The position numbers and the translations under genes are program-made. Below, piece by piece: positions 5,540-7,590 of a stretch of DNA of 7,590 bases (position 1 is its first letter; every line of letters starts with the position of its first letter). Source of the stretch: Treponema sp. (GTDB lineage: Bacteria > Spirochaetota > Spirochaetia > Treponematales > Breznakiellaceae); contig WRAL01000062.1 in NCBI GenBank assembly GCA_009780285.1, positions 1 through 7,590 on the forward strand. The letters run 5' to 3'. The notes beneath the pieces were generated by a model. That model made no database searches. It was not told the DNA's origin and was given only the letters and a program-made list of their open reading frames with translations.

Positions 5540-6989
5540 ATTCCTTCCAGCGAAGGCGCACAAGCTCCTCTATTTCCTTGTCCATAACAAGCGGCTCGGG
5601 CCATTCGCGCGCGTGGCCCTCGTCCGGCCCCTTGCGGGTGGCGTCAATCCCAATGCGGCATCCGTAGCGCGGAAGCGGCGATGAATGATCCAGCGCGTCA
5701 AGCGGGCCGTCGCTTAAAACCAAGTCGCGGCGCGCGTCAACGTTGTTAAAGGCGCGCCAAGCCACCTCGGAATTATTGTGGGGATTTACTTCCTCGTCAA
5801 CGACGACAATACACTTTGTGTACATCATCTGTCCCATTCCCCACAAAAAGTGCATCGTTTTTCGCGCATGGCCGGGAAAGCGCTTGCGAATGGAAACGAT
5901 AAGGCAATTGTGAAAAACGCCTTCAAAGGGCATCGCAAGATCGACGATCTCCGGGCAAAGCTGTTTTAGCAATGGAAGGAAAAGCCTCTCGGTGGCTCTT
6001 CCCATCCAGCAATCTTCTTTAGGCGGAATGCCAACAATGGTAGCGGGATAAACAGGATTTTTCCGCCGCGTGATCCGCTGAAGATGAAAGACCGGGTATT
6101 CGTCCCGCAGCGAATAAAAGCCGGTGTGATCCCCGAAAGGCCCTTCAATTCGAGTTTCGTTCGGATCGACGTAGCCCTCAAGAATAAATTCCGCGTCGGC
6201 GGGAACAAGCAGATCGCTCAAGGTCGCCTTGCAAACCTTCGCGCGCCTGCCGCGCAGAAAGCCGGCGAGCATCATTTCCCAAACGCCTTCCGGAAGCGGC
6301 GCCGTCGCGGCGTAAGTAACGGCCGGATCGCAGCCAAGCGCAACCGCCACCGGCATTCGCTTTCCGAGGCGCTTATACTTTTGAAAAAAATGCGCGCCGT
6401 CCTTGTGCAAATGCCAGTGCATCCCGGCCGTCCGGTCGTCGTAGACCTGCATTCGGTACATCCCGACATTGCGCTTTCCCGTTTCCGGATCCTCGGTGCA
6501 AACCAAAGGCAGGGTAAGAAAAGGGCCGCCGTCCTCCGGCCAGCAGGTCAGCACAGGAAGACTGTCGAAACCTGCGCCGTCGTCGATCACTTCCTGGCAA
6601 ATCGCGGCGCTTTTTTTTCTGGGAATAAGGCTAAAGGCCGCCGGGATTTTCGGCAGCGCCGACGGCGCGGCCTTCAATAAATTAAAATCGCGCAAAAGCG
6701 ACCAGCCCCAGGACAACAGGTCTTCTATCTCGGCGGCCTTCGCGTCCAGCGACCGCGCGCTCAGCGCCATCGCCATGCGCCGCTCGCTTCCCATAAGGTT
6801 AATCGCAAGAGGAAAGGCCGAGCCTTTAACCTTTTCAAAAAGCAGCGCAGGCCCTCCGCCGGGCATACTCATCACCTTGTCGGCAATCGCGCTAATCTCA
6901 AGGCGCGGATCGACCTCCGCGGCGATCCGCCTAAGTTCGCCGGCCTTCTCAAGCGCGGCGATAAAATCCTGCAAATCACGGTAAGCCAT
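5529..6989 (-). CDS. ubiD: UbiD-family prenyl-FMN-dependent decarboxylase (UbiD/MqnL type)
   Basis: Removes the carboxylate from a prenylated aromatic acid using prenyl-FMN made by UbiX; cytosolic or membrane-associated. The 486-residue length is close to E. coli UbiD. Aligning by eye with that family, cofactor and metal residues appear conserved: NVGMYRMQ (Asn174, Arg179), HLHKDG (His195), PLPEG (Glu234), EGYVDPNET (271-279) and EGPFGDHTGFY (282-292, with Glu282). Also present are the MYTKCIVVVDEEVNP block (389-403) and GIDATRKGP (447-455). The start is ATG 6989 with AAGGA 7 nt upstream. It is the first gene of the operon, behind a putative promoter at 7026-7054, and overlaps ubiA by 11 nt. 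In organisms using futalosine the equivalent is MqnL. Without mqnA-mqnE nearby the two pathways cannot be separated from this window. No frameshift or missing key residue was seen. Confidence 0.93.
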   Translation of the reverse strand: MAYRDLQDFIAALEKAGELRRIAAEVDPRLEISAIADKVMSMPGGGPALLFEKVKGSAFPLAINLMGSERRMAMALSARSLDAKAAEIEDLLSWGWSLLRDFNLLKAAPSALPKIPAAFSLIPRKKSAAICQEVIDDGAGFDSLPVLTCWPEDGGPFLTLPLVCTEDPETGKRNVGMYRMQVYDDRTAGMHWHLHKDGAHFFQKYKRLGKRMPVAVALGCDPAVTYAATAPLPEGVWEMMLAGFLRGRRAKVCKATLSDLLVPADAEFILEGYVDPNETRIEGPFGDHTGFYSLRDEYPVFHLQRITRRKNPVYPATIVGIPPKEDCWMGRATERLFLPLLKQLCPEIVDLAMPFEGVFHNCLIVSIRKRFPGHARKTMHFLWGMGQMMYTKCIVVVDEEVNPHNNSEVAWRAFNNVDARRDLVLSDGPLDALDHSSPLPRYGCRIGIDATRKGPDEGHAREWPEPLVMDKEIEELVRLRWKEYGI

Positions 6990-7025
6990 TTTACGTTCCT
7001 TTTATTGGCAATAATTTTATGGGTT

Positions 7026-7054
7026 ATAGTATCATGGATACGCATGGAGATCAA
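7026..7054 (-). promoter_or_regulatory. Putative promoter of the ubiD-ubiA-ubiX-SBP operon
   Basis: On the minus strand TTGATC (7049-7054) and TACTAT (7026-7031) are 17 nt apart, each matching the consensus at 4 of 6 positions. Transcription would begin near base 7019, leaving a leader of about 30 nt with AAGGA before the ATG at 6989. The IS256-type left end starts only about 50 bp upstream of this -35 box, so anything that once lay further upstream has been displaced. Confidence 0.5.
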
Positions 7055-7139
7055 TAGCCAGGAGAATCATCGAAAGGAAATTAAGGCCGGGAGGGGAGCC
7101 AAAGAGCCTATCCTAAAAACTGTGTAAATGGCCAAAACC

Positions 7140-7155
7140 CGGTATAAGAATACCG
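7140..7155 (+). promoter_or_regulatory. Hairpin directly upstream of the transposase ribosome site
   Basis: CGGTAT (7140-7145) pairs perfectly with ATACCG (7150-7155) around an AAGA loop and ends exactly where the SD AAGGAG (7156-7161) begins. Such leader structures in insertion sequences can limit translation of read-through mRNA. That role here is inference, since the SD itself is outside the stem. Confidence 0.45.
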
Positions 7156-7171
7156 AAGGAGAAAGACGGTC

Positions 7172-7590
7172 ATGGCACGAAAGAAGAACGGGAAAGAAAA
7201 GGACGCTCTGGATCAGATTCTTGACACAATCGATTTCAAGGGGCTTACCCAGGACGAGGCAGTCGGACAGGACGGCCTTATCAAGCGGCTTACCGGGCGG
7301 ATACTCCAGCGAGCCCTTGAAGCGGAAATGACGGAGCATCTTGGGTACCAGAAGAACTCCAACGCCGGGGACAACAGCGGGAACAGCAGAAACGGGCATA
7401 CGGAAAAGACCGTCCTGCTTGAGAACCAAAGCGCAACTATTGAAGTCCCCCGGGACAGGAACGGCACCTTCGAGCCAATCATAGTGCCAAAGCATGAGAA
7501 ACGCTCCCCGCTGTTCAACGACCAGATCATTTCGATGTACTCGTTCGGAATGACGGACCGGGACATAAAATCCCACCTGGAAAAAATCTA
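7172..7590 (+). CDS. IS256-family (mutator type) transposase, N-terminal part
   Basis: DDE-type transposase of the IS256 / Transposase_mut family. The window holds 139 complete codons of an expected total of about 400, so the catalytic Asp-Asp-Glu residues are not visible. Diagnostic blocks are RALEAEMTEHLGY (47-59), NSRNG (71-75), VPRDRNGTFEP (92-102) and SMYSFGMTDRDIKSHL (121-136). The start is ATG 7172 with AAGGAG 10 nt upstream. The sequence is open to the window end with no stop or frameshift, so the visible part looks intact. Whether the element is active cannot be told. It is transcribed away from the quinone operon. Confidence 0.93.
   Translation, partial: MARKKNGKEKDALDQILDTIDFKGLTQDEAVGQDGLIKRLTGRILQRALEAEMTEHLGYQKNSNAGDNSGNSRNGHTEKTVLLENQSATIEVPRDRNGTFEPIIVPKHEKRSPLFNDQIISMYSFGMTDRDIKSHLEKI

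Larger units (their letters stand above)
7104..7590 (+). mobile_element. IS256-family insertion sequence, left end and 5' part (continues past the window)
   Basis: The element is recognised from its transposase. Its left terminus is placed tentatively at GAGCCTATCC (7104), because this stretch through ACTGTGTAAATGG (about 7119-7131) resembles IS256-group terminal repeats. The right end lies outside, so neither the inverted repeat partner nor a target duplication can be checked. Between terminus and gene there is TATAAG (7143-7148), a possible -10 box with only a weak -35. Confidence 0.72.

Noticed and set aside
6084..6984. Plus-strand open frames opposite ubiD (6084-6680 and 6469-6984)
   Set aside because: Antisense to a well-conserved UbiD sequence, with basic low-complexity products.
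7104..7132. TTTACA on the minus strand in the IS end as an outward -35 box driving ubiD
   Set aside because: No acceptable -10 sequence lies about 17 nt downstream of it, while ubiD has its own better promoter at 7026-7054.
7067..7576. Minus-strand open frame opposite the IS256 transposase
   Set aside because: The plus-strand frame has clear IS256 signatures and an SD; the minus frame has neither.

Overview
The window is about 7.6 kb of GC-rich DNA with bacterial gene structure: strong Shine-Dalgarno (SD) sites, overlapping operon genes and ATG, GTG and TTG starts. It suggests an anaerobic bacterium that has a membrane pyrophosphatase, makes a quinone through UbiD/UbiA/UbiX-type enzymes, and exports solute-binding proteins. 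The lipobox style and the short charged sequence after the second signal peptide (ARGQRD) resemble spirochaetes. That is an impression from the sequence, not a proof, and no rRNA or other taxonomic marker is present.

Layout. (1) Bases 1-584, minus strand: the first 194 residues of an ion-translocating membrane pyrophosphatase (HppA), cut by the window edge. (2) Bases 585-980: a divergent intergenic region with a putative hppA promoter, a tandem 11-bp repeat, a CACGGAG-repeat element with inverted ends, an AT-rich hairpin and a promoter close to the next gene. (3) Bases 981-2828, plus strand: a family 5 (peptide/nickel type) substrate-binding lipoprotein without permease or ATPase genes. It is followed by a 12-bp GC hairpin and a clear intrinsic terminator. 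(4) Bases 2967-3143: several palindromic modules between convergent transcripts. (5) Bases 6989 down to 3144, minus strand: a tightly packed four-gene operon, ubiD-like, ubiA-like, ubiX, then an exported NMT1/SsuA-like solute-binding protein. Junctions are an 11-nt overlap, a 3-nt gap and a 4-nt overlap. (6) Bases 7104-7590, plus strand: the left end and first 139 codons of an IS256-family element, inserted just upstream of the operon promoter and diverging from it.

How the genes fit together. UbiX makes prenylated FMN, the cofactor that UbiD-family decarboxylases need. UbiA attaches a polyprenyl tail to an aromatic acid, and UbiD removes the carboxylate. This trio forms the late part of ubiquinone synthesis and also of the futalosine menaquinone pathway (MqnP, MqnL, MqnM). 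The most unusual point is the exported binding protein translationally coupled to the trio. It raises the testable idea that this operon uses an imported aromatic or other precursor, although no transporter membrane component is encoded here. Codon choice separates hppA and the family 5 lipoprotein (strong C-ending preference) from the quinone operon (more TTT, CTT, GCG and AAA).
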